From Hippopus hippopus (lineage: Eukaryota > Mollusca > Bivalvia > Cardiida > Cardiidae), in assembly GCA_946811185.2 (NCBI GenBank), contig OX328109.1:34952129-35016128 (forward strand): DNA of 64,000 nucleotides, read 5' to 3'. The translations under genes and the position numbers were made by a program. Position 1 is the first letter of the stretch; every line of letters begins with the position of its first letter. The notes under the pieces are model-generated. The model did not search any database. It saw only the letters and a program-made list of their open reading frames with translations, and was not told the origin of the DNA. This document shows positions 28,610-40,432 of the stretch, piece after piece.

Positions 28610-31600
28610 CTAAGAAATGGAAGAGAAACAGAAAATCATAATTTAACTTCAAAAATTAACAATACAACAAAATGTCTCTATTGACTCAATCTGTCTATAT
28701 TAATTCTTACTTTAGTTAAAATCTATTCATCTACCATCAATTGTGAAACATATTTTTCAACTAATATCAATAACTCTCAAAGATTGCTTCCCTTGATCCT
28801 AACCAGATGATTGATTGTATGATGTTTAATGCCTTTTTCAACATTATTTTAGTTATATCGCAGCGGCCAGTGCACCTATCCATGCTTTTCTGGAGTTTCT
28901 GTTACCAGTAATCTACACAATATTCTTTCCAAGCCGCAGGCTGCTTTCCCACATAACCATCGCCTAAACAATTGTCAGCAGTGACAGAGGACTGGATCCT
29001 GTCGCAATGACTATCTTCAATCCTCGGAAATAAATTGGCCCAGCCGGGGATCGAAACCAGCAACCCCCTGTTCTCAAGTCCTGTACACTACCAACTGAGC
29101 TAACTGGGCAAGGCGACCCTAACCAGTACTAGTGGCACGGCACATTGGCTCCAGTTTGCCTCACTTATCACAGGATTTCAACCCAGAACCTCTGGTGTAC
29201 AAACCTAATGCTACAACCCTACCCTATCCTGTCTAAACAACAATTATATATGAGCCATGCTCTGTGAAAAGGGGCTTATGTATTTCTGTAATGCATGATA
29301 CCAAAGAAGTCATCACAGTATTATAGATCCATAAAATCAATTTTGTATAACCTGCTGAATCATGAGGTACACTGGTACTTGGGCATGCAGAAAATTTACC
29401 AAAAGCAACAAGTATGCACTCAGGTCAGCCTGCACCAACTGTGCAGGCTGACCTGAGTCAATACTTTTTGAAAATTCATTAAGCCCCCTTTTCACAAAGC
29501 ATGGCTCATATTATATATTATTTCTCAGTTTTTAGCCACAAAGTAAATTTCATCAGATAAAAGTATAATTCCAACAAATATGCAATTGACAATAATGATG
29601 AAAGACCAGATGGCATTTTTTGTCCACAACAGCTATTCATGTCATCCATATGGTTGCAAAGGTAAAAAAAAAAATACTAAGCACTTTCTATATCAAAGAA
29701 TACAGACAAATCCTAAATGGTCTACTTCCAACAAAAAGTCTGAACAATAACACTGCCACTAACAAACAGTAACCCATGTGCAGGGTCCTGCCTGGCTCTG
29801 GTGACTATTTGATTCTCACTCAAGGCCTTAGGGGGTTTTGCAGAAGTGTCCATGTGCAAGACACTTCAGAGCTCTAGCCTACTTTTAGTGAAACAATGCA
29901 CATGTGAGGAGGTAAGCGGTAACTGCAATGTGACTGAAATAGTGTAAAACACTGTGTAAAACACTATTTAATCGATCATATAATTTGCTTCTTAGTCATT
30001 TCGAAGAGCTTACCAGAATTGAGGAAATTCCTGCAGAATCGGCTGCATTAAAGGCAATGGTAAAATTCTTCCTCTGAAAAATGAAAATAGTACTCATATA
30101 AAATATGGAAATTGTACTAATAAATGGGACATTAACACTTAACATGAAGACAAAGTTCTAAATGAGACTAAATTTAACACATTAGTCAACACTTTGATAT
30201 TTATCTGCCCTTGCTGTATGGGTTCCCCTTTTGATAGTTAAAAACTTGCCCTAGTTTAAAGTAAATATTTTCAGTAATAATAGAGGTGGTTTTTTTTGAA
30301 ATTCTAAGAGGACAAAGGGGCACAACTGTGTTAAAAATATTTTGATGGTTGCCTGCCCCTCTTGTATGACTTCCCCTTTTGATAGTTAACAACTTGTCTG
30401 AATTTGAAGTAAATAACTTCAGTAACAACAGATACATTATAAGATGTCTAAGTTTTTGCACAACAGTCCAGGCATAGCCAGGGCTATGTCAATAACTCTA
30501 ATTCGAAAACAGCCAAGCTAAACATCACTCTGTAAGATTATTTCAATACCTTATCTTCTGACGTCAGTTCTCCATATGGTATTTTATCAGGCATAAAACT
30601 GTGGAGTAATGCACAAAAAGCCAGGCCATCATTCCAACTACTGCTGAAATTGGTGATGTCAACATTCTGTTGGAAGAGAGAGAGAGAAATTAATTTAGAA
30701 AATATTTAGTTAACTCTTTACCACACAATCCCGACTTTTAACGACCCTGAGAAAGAAAGCTTTTGAAAACATTGTGGTAAAAGGAGAAAATGCTGGTAAC
30801 CAGCATTTTCTCCTTTTCCCACAATGTTTTCTACCCTTCCCAAATCAAATTTCAATTTTTGATTCACATTTATTTTGTCGTCTGCTAACGCTTTCAATTT
30901 GGACTAGTCCAAAATTTTGTCGTTTGGTAGAGTTAACATATTGACATGCATGAAATTTACAAATACCAAAAGAATTCTACCATGTCAGCCTGCACTGAGT
31001 GTGCTGGCTGACATGGATCAATACTTTTGCAGATACATTAAGCCCCCTTTTCACAGAGTATGACTCGTATTGTGTGAATGTCACACGATTTTCCAGCCAG
31101 CTGTAAACAATTTGAAGTTAACGTTTATAAAACAATCCCATGTATTAATGATCTTCACTTGAGGAAGAAGGCCTTTGAAGACATTCAAGGAAAAATGAGA
31201 AAATGATTGTAACCAGCACTTATTTTTCTATACAATGTTTTTTACCCTTTCAAATAAGACAAACCAGACAATTACAACAAATGCACCTGCTTTAAAACCA
31301 AATGCTGTCAAACAGACTGAGACCTCTGACATTTATTAATGATCCTTCCCCTCCAGATGACATTATATCAAAACAAGCACCCAAACACTTTACCTAGCTT
31401 ATCTCATTTGCATTATATTTTTCTATAAACCCTTTACCACACAAACCAGAGTTTTAACAACCCTGAGGAAGAAGTCTTTTGAAAACATTGTGGGAAAAGG
31501 AGAAAATGCAGGTAACCAGCATTTTCTCCTTTCCCACAATGTTTCTATCCTTTTCAGAGCAAATTTCCATGTTTGAGTTACATCTGAAATTTTGTTGTTT

Positions 31601-34600
31601 GGTAAACAGTTAAAGGAAGGTATTTTGCTACCCATTACTACACATAATGACCAACTTTATTATATGGTTCACCTGAGATTGTTATCTAGTCTTTGGCTGT
31701 ATAGCAACTTCTTTTTAAGAGAATTCTAGGACCCTTGTTCCAAAACAGAACAATATTTCAGCAAAGATTAACTGATTTACTCACACTATAGGTGATTGTT
31801 TTCTGCTGGCACCATTTTAAAAGGGCATTTCGTTTAGAGCCTTTGAAAGACTTGGCTAGACCAGATAGCGGGTCTTTGGAAGATGCTTCTTTTCTCTCTC
31901 CTGTCACTTGATCAAGAGTTCTGAAAAAAAAAAATTGATTAACAATTTACCACACAATCTGGAAATTTAATGACCCTGACGAAGAAGGCTTGACAAACAT
32001 GGTGTGTGATCTTTGGTCTAAATTTTCTATCACTCAAATATATCCTTACACAAATAATCTAGTTTCAATGCATGGGTTTGGTGTTTCTACAAACTTGGGG
32101 AAGAAGGCGTTTGACAACATTGTGGAAAAAGGAGAAAATCGCCAGTAACCAGCATTTTCTCCGCTATCAACAATGTAACTTTCCATGCAAAGACCATATA
32201 TCATATCAGCAGGGATGCGGAATTCCTATGCCCGACTTGTCCGTCTCGGGACTTTTTGCCTGCGTACAAGTAGACTTTTCCAGAGCGCTTGTCCGCAGAC
32301 AAGTGAATTTTGGAGCCATACATAATAAGATAATACCATATGTATATCAATGACGATCCTCAAATGCTCTATTTATTCAAACTTTTTGCATAATCCACGT
32401 CTGTACTTCGTAGAAATATACACTCTTACATTACAAACTATTTTACCCTTGGGAGGCCTCGCGTTTGAGGCAGTTGCTATAGAAAAAAATTTAACAAGCT
32501 ATCTATTGGCCGTATCGATGGCAAATATGCGGTGTTGTAGTAAATATGAAGCCTGGTAAAATAGTTGCGAAGCGGTTTTTATTGAAAAAGCATAAATCTG
32601 AAGGGCAGAGAGACAGAGATTTGCAAAGCGCAAGCATGTGTTTAAGGATAGCCGATTTGCTGCCTTTTATTGGCGCCGATAGGTCGATAGTTCCAATACG
32701 CTACTGTCATGTTTGTAGAATGTTTGCGTAGTCCGCGGATAGGACCTGAGCTCTTTTCTTGGGAAAATCTTGGCCTTCCAATTCACATACATATTTGAGT
32801 AATTTGTGCATTTAATTGATTAATCACGCACAGAAATATAAAGTGAAATGTGCAGGCACGCATAGGTTTCATGGCTCCCATTGTCGATTGCCAGTGGCGC
32901 TAATTGGCACAAGTTAGAAAGAAATGGCTCCAAAACTAAAACACTAGAGAATCTACAGGCAACAAGCCATGTCTATACATTATATTTGAAAGATCAAAAC
33001 TCTGACATAGGCCTACACAATAAGTATTAAGTGTGAAGGATGCACGAGTCGCTCTTTCTCACAGCTAATCAAGGTGGTATTTTGTGTATGTAAAATTATT
33101 AATTATTGGTATTAATCCGCACAGCTAGTTTAAAATTATAGATTTGAAAATAATTGCAACCCTAATTGACAAATTTAAGTCAAATCATGCAGAAATACCA
33201 CTCCAAAATTAACTGGCATGAAACATAGATCGCTACAAAAAACGCGAAAACCCATGACACAATAAAGGTGGGTTCGACAATGTCCAATCAAAGGCATTTC
33301 AAACTGTCTTTTTGGCTTTATAAATGACTTTAAACGGTGATTTTACAGAAGTTTCTCTGTAAAATAAGAAGTGAAAGCTAATATTTAAAGTGTCTGAAAC
33401 TGACAGTGAAATAGTAATTCTACTGGCCGTCAGGTTGGAAGTTGTCGCTCTGAATCTGGTCCCGTGAGTAACGGAAAGTTACAAGCAACTTCTTTTTTTA
33501 CCCATATTGTTTTTAAGAGCAGATGACTGCATAGTGAGATTCATCAAAACATATTTTCAATACACCACTGATTTACTCTATTTATTTGGACAAGTAAACT
33601 CTAACTGCGGACAAGTAGAAAAGTCAGTCCAACTTGTCCGTGGACAAATGGGAAAACTGAAAATTTCCACAGCCCTGATATCAGATATATTCACTTTGGA
33701 ATCTGGTAATGCGTTAACACAGACAAATACAGCATTCTTTATCTGGTAAAGAGTAGAAATTGTCTAGTATTGATTTATAAGTATACACTTTCTAAAACCC
33801 CAATGAAGTTGCCTGTTTCAGGCTGCTTGTTTATTTGTATGGTGTAAAATGCCATCTTCTCTAGTACTTCAGTTGTATTGCGGCAGCCAGTGCATCTATC
33901 AATGCTATGCTCGAGTTTCATTTACCAGTACTTTGTACAATATTCTTCCAAAGCCACTGGCTGCTTTCCCACTTGACAATCATCAAAGCAATGATCAGAG
34001 GTGAGTGAGGAATGAATCCAGTTGCAATGAGTATCATCATTCCTTGGAAAGAAATTGGCAGACCTGGGGATTTGTGCCAACCAATGCTCCTGGTCTCAAG
34101 TCTTGTACACTATTACTCGAGCAAATTGACCTGAAATTGACCTCTATGCTAAGAATAATTAAAGAGTGAAGATTTATATCATCGAGTATAATCGGACGTT
34201 ACGGAAATTCTGTTAACGATTAAAGTCGGGTTTGACCCTTTCAGTGCCATAGTCAAAATATGAGAGCTTTAACGGATGATATGGATCAAAATCAGACTAC
34301 ACAGAATGTCCATCTTAGATCTATGTCACCTGACACGCATTACCAAGTTAAACCAACAAAATCATGTTTATTTCAGGTATTTTCAGTATTCTTTAAAAAC
34401 ACGATAAATCTATTAGCCGCATAGAGTTGAAAATTGTTCACATAGTTCTGCATCAGACGACAATAGCCGAAGGTAAGTTTGGACAATAATTCAAGCGTGT
34501 AATATATGGTAATAGAGGTCATTTATTTCATGTCACTTTGTTCGAGTAACACCAACGACGCTACCGCTGCTTGGCTTAACTAAAGTTGACTTGTGTGAGT

Positions 34601-37600
34601 TTTTATCTTCTTGAATAGGAAAAATCCATTTCTTCCAAAGGCTAACACATTACCCCATGCAGATGACGTTTATTTGGATCTTGAAACAGACCACTTTTGA
34701 AAACATCATGGCAAAATCAAAGTTTCTTCGTAACTCGTAACGACCAATGGCAATTCCTTGCTTAGCCATAATGTTCAACCCTTTACAACACAATCCCAAG
34801 TTTTAACGACCCTGACAGTGATGGCTTTTGAAATCTTTGTGGGAAAAGGAGAAAATGCTGGTAACCAGCATTTTCTCCTTTTCCCGCAATGTTTTCCACC
34901 TTTCCAAAACATTTTTCCATTTTTTAAAGCATTTATTTTGTCGTCTGCAAATGCTTTCAATTTCGAAGCTTCTAAAATTATTTCATTTGGTAAAGGGTTA
35001 ACAAGCACATTCATTTACATGTTCAACGACATTTTCAAAGTTTGTGTTTGAAATCTACCTCAGACAGTGAGCAGTTTCATATAGACAAGTGTTTATATCT
35101 TTCATAATATTCTCTCACACATCATTAAGACCAAAATAAAACCTACGTCACACCACTGCTACGCCTTGATGGAGTTCTACTCGACAAGATGGATGGGAAA
35201 GACGTGGGGGCATCAGTGCGAGTGGGTGGCGCAGACTTCGGGGATTCACCACCAGGTGACTTGGGTGAATCAAAATGACACAAACTGGCTAAGGAGTGCC
35301 TCTGTAATGGTGAAGGTCGTTCTGCTGACCTTTTGAGGGCAGATCGTAATGGGGTGGTACCATTATCAGGGGAGCCCATATTCTGGTCCGTGACTGGTGA
35401 TGATGGAGACTGCATTAAGTCATGGAAGTCTTTCAGACCAACAAGGGAAGCCTCTGAATCAGAATTCCTTCTCGAACTACATGAACTAGAATGAATAGAT
35501 GAGCATCCACTTTTTACTTGATCCTCAATTGAGCGGATCAAATTTTTCACTGACAATGTCTGTGATCGATCCCCTGACCGTTTCCCTTCACGTAAATGCA
35601 ATAGTTCCTTATCAACTGTGCTCATCACTTTCCCTTTCAGCTCAGCAGATGACAAAATTGATGAAGAATTTCTGGAGCTCATCTGATGTGCCTTCTCTTG
35701 GATTTTACAAGCATCCATTTCTGATTTTAGTCTGTCAATTTCTGATTGTAACATTTGACATCTATCTTTCAAACTAGAGTTATCTGCCTTTAACTTCTCC
35801 ACATCAGTTTGAGTCTCTGATCTAAATTCATTTGCAATGACTACAGCTACTTGTAAATCCTTCTGGAATTGTTTCCACTCTTCCACTTCCTGTTCATGTT
35901 TTATTTTGTTATCCGCAAGTTCATCCTCGGCACATTGTTTCAGCTGTCTCATGACACCTAATTCTCCTTGAAGCTCTTTTATTTGTGCTGTGTAATTCTT
36001 TCTCTCTTCGAAATACCGATCACTATCTTGCTCTAACTGATCTATGTGTTCACGGAGATGTTCAATTTCTTGCTGAAAGTCATATCTGTCTTTTTTAATA
36101 GTTTGTATTGTATATTCCATATCTATAAGCTGGGACTTGGCATTATTCTTTGAGACTTTTACCTCCTCTTCCTTACTAATAATTTGATCTTTTAACTTGG
36201 ATACTTCCTTTTGACTGTGAGCTAACGCATCTTGAACATCAGCTAACCTCTCTTCAAGCTTATCTCTCTCTTGCCTAGCATTATGCAACATTTCCTCTAA
36301 ATCACTTTGTTGAGCTGCTTTACACACAGTTTCTAATTCTACAACTTTGGATTTCTCATTATCCAATAATGTTTTATAATGAGCAACTTCGATATATTCA
36401 TTTTCTAGTGACTCCTTCAAATCACCAACCTGCTTTTCTAAATTCTCTTTTTCAGCTTTGAGGCCATTAATTTTGTCCTCTAAATGCTGAACTTTATCTT
36501 TAATACTTTCAACTTGTTCTTGATAATTTTTGGTTTCTGCTTCTGAAGTATGAAGTGCATTTTGTAATTCTGCTTGTTTTCTTACCATTTCCTCTCTTTC
36601 ATCTTGAGCTCCCTTCAACAGTTCCATCAAATGTTGGTCTCGATCAGACTTATTTGGAAGATCACCACTTATCAATAAACACTTTAATTGTTCAATTTGT
36701 GTACGACAATGTTCCAATTTTTCTGTTTGTGTACACAGAGACTCAAGCAACACTGATCTTTCATCTGCAAGTCTTTCATTTTCCTCTGTAAGTTCATTAA
36801 CAGCATCTTGCAGATCACCTAACTCCTGTAACGTAGCTTGCAGTTCCTCATTTGTACTGTAATGTGTTTCTTCCATCTGCATGATTCGTTCAGTAAGATT
36901 AGCAACTGAAATGTCACTGAGAGCGTCACTACTCTTACTCCGACTGTCCCACTTACCATGCATGGTAAGAAGTGATGGATGTTCAGACACATGGGAGTAC
37001 TCTGTAAAGGAGATTCCTGGTTCCGACATTGTTATGGAAGCTGATCTTTTCATACCTGTAAGGATAAATATTGTTAAATCATCTTTTTACACTGATTCCA
37101 TCACACAAACAGTGCTTGGTCAGCACCTTACATAAGGAATTGCCTCTGAAACAGCATATATATTCAGCATAAGAAAGTGCAACAGTAGTTCTGTTTACCC
37201 ACATTCAGTACTGCAACTACATCTTTGCCAGAAGCCGAGTTTGTTTCCAGACCAAGTTTGTTTCATCAAAAGATTTGATTCAACTGATGTATATTTGATT
37301 TTTTGCAAGTTAATATAACCTATCACCTCTCTTAAAAAAATTTACGGTAGATGACTTTAAAAAACATTCTTGTAAAATATGGTAAATCAACCTTTAAAAA
37401 AGAAATGTCTTGCTAAGGAAAGAAACTATATTTTAGGGACACCTCACTCTAAAATGCGACATCTGGGGTGTCTAAACTAAAATTTTTGTGTCTGGATTTT
37501 GGTACTCTCTAAGTGTAAACAGCCACTTGCCATCCAAGACAACTGTAAAGGCAATCTCTGCCTCTGTTGATGCATTTGGACCATTATACAGTTCTCTGGT

Positions 37601-38935
37601 ATCCATGAATATATAGATAAGAAAGCCATGGGCTTAAAAGTGCTCACCTGGGTAAAGTTTTTGTCCCTAAGGTACCTGATATCCAACTTATCCAAAATAT
37701 CATCTAGACAAACGTTCTGACCAATTTTCATGAGTAAATGACTGAAAATTCGGCCTCTACAGCACACATGCTTTTCTACGATTTGACAAAGTGACCTACT
37801 TTTTGAATTGATGTAACCCAATTTAGAACTTGTCGTAAATATCATAGCAGCAGGATCACAAATCATTGTTGCAAAAAGGAGACACTGCTTGTTTCATGTA
37901 TTTTCTCCATTTGCAATTAAAAAAAAATTTCAAAAAGTTGTTGTCTCAAGGTCATGTGATTACTAAGCTTTCACAGAAACATTTACCTGAACCAAGCACC
38001 ATACTCTGCATAGGCATCATGGATACAGCCTGTCCCTCTGTAGACAAACTATCATAACTCGCACTTGTTTTCATGTCTCCTTCCACTTGACTCTGCTGCT
38101 TCAAACTCAACTTCTCAGCATCCGTGATCTGCTGATCAACAGGAAATCCAAGTTTTCCAAGCTGCTCCCTCAGTGTTGTATTCTCCACTCGCAGAATCTT
38201 GTTCTCCTCTGATATATCATGGGACGGCATCTGATCTTTAAGTTTCTTAATCTCATATTTATACTTTTCAATCTCCACTTTTCGACTCTCAGCAACTTGT
38301 ATAAGTTCCGAAATTTTAGCTTCTTGATTCCTTTTCTCACGTTCAAAATTTGCTAAAAGTTCTGCATTATAAGCCATTACATCGGACGTTGCTGATGTTC
38401 TCTTTTTCACCGCACTATCCTTACTCACATTTTGTGTACTCTGTGCCTTTTTCATACTACTTTTGCTGACTTTTGTTGGAGTCTGACCTCCCTGACTAGT
38501 GCCAGCTGAATCTATGTGCTGGGAACTACTGGCTTTTCTTATCTTTGGTGTGCTGGTTCCCCCTCCTTTGAACGGTTTAGGCTTCAGAAATGGGTCTTTG
38601 TTTTTCATGTGCACATTTTCTTTGTTACTAATTGTCTTCTTTTTCATATCCGGTAAACCTAAACTTGACTTTGGTCTCGTTTGTAGGAATGCTGCTTTTT
38701 TCTGTTTTTGATGACTAGTTAAGTTTTCATGACTTTTACTGAGGTAGTGAGGTTTACTTAAAGGTGAATTCACAGTTTTTCCTGTGAGTGCCTCTTTCTT
38801 CCCAGAGGCCACATTAAGGGAAGAATTGTCTGACTTGGATTCTTTCATGGTTGGGGCCATCATTGTGGAACTCTTATTGCCTGAAGGTGGTTTGGACTTC
38901 ACACCCCCAAGGTCCTTTTTGGATGAGGAACTCAT
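28508..38935 (-). CDS. Cytospin (SPECC1L/SPECC1-like) coiled-coil and CH-domain protein
   Basis: The minus-strand coding exons are 38962-37987 (coding from 38935), 37055-35147, 31920-31785, 30666-30550, 30073-30014 and 28609-28508. Summed from the ATG they give 3,273 nt, or 1,090 residues plus TGA, close to vertebrate cytospins (about 1,070-1,120). Residues 1-185 are basic and Ser/Lys-rich; 190-262 are coiled coil ending in [14 protein letters not shown]. Residues 369-775 are a long coiled coil opening with [20 protein letters not shown]. Residues 778-952 are a Ser/Pro-rich linker and about 968-1083 a CH domain ([56 protein letters not shown]). Cytospins link actin and microtubules in adhesion and cytokinesis. 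The ATG (G at -3) was chosen because no earlier in-frame Met follows the acceptor; an upstream coding exon cannot be excluded. Whether it is the A or B type is not decidable, as invertebrates often have one. Confidence 0.93.
28809..29112 (-). mobile_element. tRNA-derived SINE I
   Basis: On the minus strand it starts CCTTGCCCAGTTAGCTCAGT (A box) with GGTTTCGATCCCC (B box) and ends at ATACAATCA. It sits in the terminal cytospin intron. It is tRNA-like but not a tRNA gene, having no foldable acceptor. Confidence 0.85.
29251..29512 (+). mobile_element. Family B MITE
   Basis: Best family B copy: ends ATGAGCCATGCTCTGTGAAA and TTCACAAAGCATGGCTCAT; loop palindrome AGGTCAGCCTGCA...TGCAGGCTGACCT. Confidence 0.88.
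29785..29965 (+). mobile_element. SINE II body fragment
   Basis: AAGACACTTCAGAGCTCTAG, TAGTGAAACAATGCACATG and GACTGAAATAGTGTAAAAC match the SINE II body; head degraded. Confidence 0.55.
30014..30073 (-). CDS. Cytospin CH-domain exon 3 (20 codons)
   Basis: The 60-nt exon lies between CATTTTTCAG and GTAAGC. It encodes [20 protein letters not shown], matching the RRNF-x-LAFxAAES segment of cytospin CH domains. Confidence 0.92.
30200..30530 (-). repeat. GGGTTCCCCTTTTGATAG dispersed repeat
   Basis: Two tandem partial copies (TGGGTTCCCCTTTTGATAGT and TGACTTCCCCTTTTGATAGT). Others lie at 50275-50470 and 51670-51850. Confidence 0.7.
30550..30666 (-). CDS. Cytospin CH-domain exon 2
   Basis: It has 39 in-phase codons between CTTCCAACAG and GTATTG. 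It encodes [20 protein letters not shown] then [19 protein letters not shown]. This is the CH-domain centre with the actin-binding-type [13 protein letters not shown] helix. Confidence 0.94.
30710..30936 (+). mobile_element. Family A MITE
   Basis: 227 bp, TTAA on both edges, perfect hairpin bar one T. In the cytospin intron beside the CH exon 2 acceptor. Confidence 0.93.
30945..31075 (+). mobile_element. Family B MITE right half
   Basis: CATGTCAGCCTGCACTGAGT, GCTGGCTGACATG and CCCCCTTTTCACAGAGTATG. Confidence 0.75.
31119..31262 (+). mobile_element. Family A MITE, right-truncated
   Basis: TTAACGTTTATAAAACAATC start; hairpin decayed; ends after ACCCTTTCAAATAAG. Confidence 0.65.
31427..31613 (+). 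mobile_element. Family A MITE with internal deletion
   Basis: The GCAAATGCTTTC block is deleted; hairpin and both ends present. Confidence 0.85.
31785..31920 (-). CDS. Cytospin CH-domain exon 1
   Basis: The acceptor is a poly-T tract then CAG (plus-strand CTG at 31921-31923) and the donor is GTGAGT. It encodes [20 protein letters not shown] and then [20 protein letters not shown], the start of the CH domain. It is too short to stand out as an open frame and was found by translating the splice-bounded interval. A family A fragment begins about 20 bases upstream. Confidence 0.92.
31940..32186 (+). mobile_element. Family A fragments
   Basis: Left end at 31943-32000; second left half with hairpin at 32075-32180. 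Confidence 0.65.
32210..33677 (+). mobile_element. hAT-like TIR element, 1,468 bp
   Basis: CAGGGATGCGGAATTCC and GGAAATTTTCAG...CCACAGCCCTG form imperfect inverted ends with ATATCAG repeated on both sides. CTTGTCCGYRGACAAG motifs recur near both ends, like transposase binding sites. No transposase frame was seen. It lies in the cytospin intron between the coiled-coil and CH exons. Confidence 0.7.
33830..34135 (-). mobile_element. tRNA-derived SINE I, diverged
   Basis: GTATTGCGGCAGCCAGTGCA, the GAATGAATCC core and a degraded B box (GGGGATTTGTGCC). Confidence 0.7.
34136..34640. other. Intronic, little recognised
   Basis: Only a faint family C trace (ATCAAAATCAGACTACACAG at 34276) is visible. 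Confidence 0.4.
34641..34775. repeat. Variant hairpin core
   Basis: GAAAACATCATGGCAAAATC and TTGCTTAGCCATAATGTT are weak arms of a family A-like hairpin. Confidence 0.4.
34773..35001 (+). mobile_element. Family A MITE
   Basis: Complete copy ending 142 bases past the donor of the big coiled-coil exon. Confidence 0.88.
35147..37055 (-). CDS. Cytospin large coiled-coil exon
   Basis: The 1,909-nt exon has acceptor TATTTATCCTTACAG and donor GTAGGT. The open frame runs past the donor to a TAG at 35145-35143, but the next exon starts with an A completing ACA (Thr), so splicing at 35147 joins the CH domain in frame. It encodes most heptad repeats, including [20 protein letters not shown], a conserved cytospin segment, and a Ser-rich tail. 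Confidence 0.93.
37056..37476. other. Cytospin intron, nothing recognised
   Basis: AT-rich; no repeat from the families above. Confidence 0.5.
37600..37860 (-). mobile_element. Fragment of the GACAAACATTCTGACC pearl-like repeat
   Basis: AGACAAACGTTCTGACCAAT, TTTTCTACGATTTGACAAAG and GTGCTCACCTGGG match the element at 45665-46244. Confidence 0.65.
37864..37960 (-). mobile_element. Family A-like fragment
   Basis: CATTGTTGCAAAAAGGAGAC and TCTCAAGGTCATGTGATTAC, close to the exon donor at 37986. Confidence 0.45.
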
Positions 38936-38962
38936 GCCCGAGTCTGTTCGTAACCGTAGTAA
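37987..38962 (-). CDS. Cytospin exon with putative start codon
   Basis: The acceptor TTTTATATTTTCAG precedes base 38962 and the donor is G|GTAAAT. The reading frame runs from the acceptor, but the first Met is at 38935 in a good context (GGGCATGAG). It encodes the basic Ser/Lys-rich head and first coiled coil with DAEKLSL, ending in phase 1. Bases 38936-38962 are 5' UTR or coding depending on the unseen upstream exon. Confidence 0.88.
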
Positions 38963-39092
38963 CTGAAAATATAAAATACAGGGTCTCTTAAATACAGAAA
39001 TCATGAATTTGAACAGCAGCATTATTTTATCACAATGTTCCCTGTACATCAGAAAGTTTTATTTGCTCATCTTCTCTGGTTCTCTTTAATTC

Positions 39093-39324
39093 ATTATCTC
39101 CAAAAACACAGATAAAGAGTTTTTAAGATCAAGAGGAGGAAGGCTTTAGAAAACATTGTGGAAAAAGGAGAAAATGCTGGTAACCAGCATTTTCTCCTTT
39201 TTCCACAATGTTTTCTACCCTTTCAGAGATAATTCTCATCCTTTGAGCTACATTTAATGTGTTGTCTGCAACTGCTTTGAGTTAGATTAGTCTTGAATGT
39301 TTATTTTGTATGGTAAAGAGTTAA
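39093..39324 (+). mobile_element. Family A MITE
   Basis: Near-complete; shares TTAA with the next direct copy. Confidence 0.8.
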
Positions 39325-39543
39325 TTTTTTACCATACAATCCCCAGTTTTAACTACCCTGATTGACAGGGCTTTTGGAAACATAGTGGAAAAGGAAGAAA
39401 ATGCTGCTAACCAGCATTTTCTCCCTTTTCCACAGTTTTCCACCAAATCGAAGATCGATATCATCATTTGAGCAACATTTAATTTGTCTATAAATGCTTT
39501 CAATTTGGTCCAGTCCAAAATTCAGTCGTTAGGAAAAGATTAT
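39321..39543 (+). mobile_element. Family A MITE
   Basis: Direct tandem partner of 39093-39324. Confidence 0.8.
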
Positions 39544-39876
39544 AAAAAAAAAATCACAGTAAAATAGGGAAATCAACACAAATTACGGTTTTATACATGA
39601 ACTGATCCACCATTTTGACCACAGAAGAAATAGCTACTTTTGCCACAGACTTTTCAAAAAAAAAAAAAGTCTGCTGCAAAATACATGTATAAATGTTATC
39701 TGCAGGTGGTATGATACGAATGAAAAGTATTGAAATGCAAAAAATCCAAAAATCACAAATGAAGGAAAAGACTAATATCTCATATGACCAAAAGGTATAT
39801 TTCATTACACAAATTTAACTGTACAGGTGGTATGATCAATAGATAGGTATCATTTCTTAAAATAAAAACTCTTATC

Positions 39877-40432
39877 TTAACTCTTTACCACAAAATCCTG
39901 ACTTTTAACGACCCTGAGAAAGGACAGTATGGTGTTTAACGCCGTTTTCAACATTATTTCAGTTATATCATGGCGGCCAGTACATGCACCTATCCATGCT
40001 TTCCTGGAGTCTCTTTTACCAGTACTCCGCACAATTTCCTTCCAAGCCACTGACTGCTTTCCCACATAACCATCATCGAAACAATGGTCAGCGGTGGGAG
40101 AGGAATGAATCCTGTCGCAATGGCTATCATCAATATTCAGAAAGAAGTTGGCTGAGCCAGGGATCGAACCCACGACCCCTTGTTCTCAAGTCCTGCACAC
40201 TACCGACTGAGCTACCAGGGCTCGGCCCCTGAGAAAGGGGCCTTTTGAAAGCATTTGCAGATGACAAATTAAATGTGACTGAAATATTGAAATTTGTTTT
40301 TGGAAGGTAGAAAACATTGTGGAAAAGAGAGAAAATGCTGGTTACCAGCATTTTCTCCTTTTCCCACAATGCTTTTGAAAGACCTCTTTCTCAGGGTCGT
40401 TTAAAGTCTGGAATGTGGGGTAGAGGGTTAAA
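39877..40432. mobile_element. Family A chimera carrying a SINE I insertion
   Basis: MITE left end 39877-39923; SINE at 39924-40226; MITE resumes at 40227 with the repeated CCCTGAGAAAGG. It then switches to the opposite subterminal block (GCATTTGCAGATGAC) and a full hairpin. Confidence 0.8.
39924..40226 (-). mobile_element. tRNA-derived SINE I with 12-bp target duplication
   Basis: Minus-strand A box GGTAGCTCAGTCGGTAG, B box GGGTTCGATCCCTGG. It is flanked by CCCTGAGAAAGG at 39912-39923 and 40227-40238. This is the reference copy, 303 bp. Confidence 0.93.

Noticed and set aside
35143..35146. TAG ending the long cytospin frame as the true stop
   Set aside because: A good donor (GTAGGT) overlaps it and the next exon completes ACA in phase with the CH domain, giving a full-length family protein.
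37477..37866. Minus-strand frame between cytospin exons as an extra exon
   Set aside because: Overlaps the pearl-like repeat fragment, and the flanking exons already join in phase without it.
39924..40226. tRNA gene calls from A/B boxes
   Set aside because: The boxes belong to SINEs: a 200-bp non-tRNA body follows and the same unit is dispersed with target duplications.
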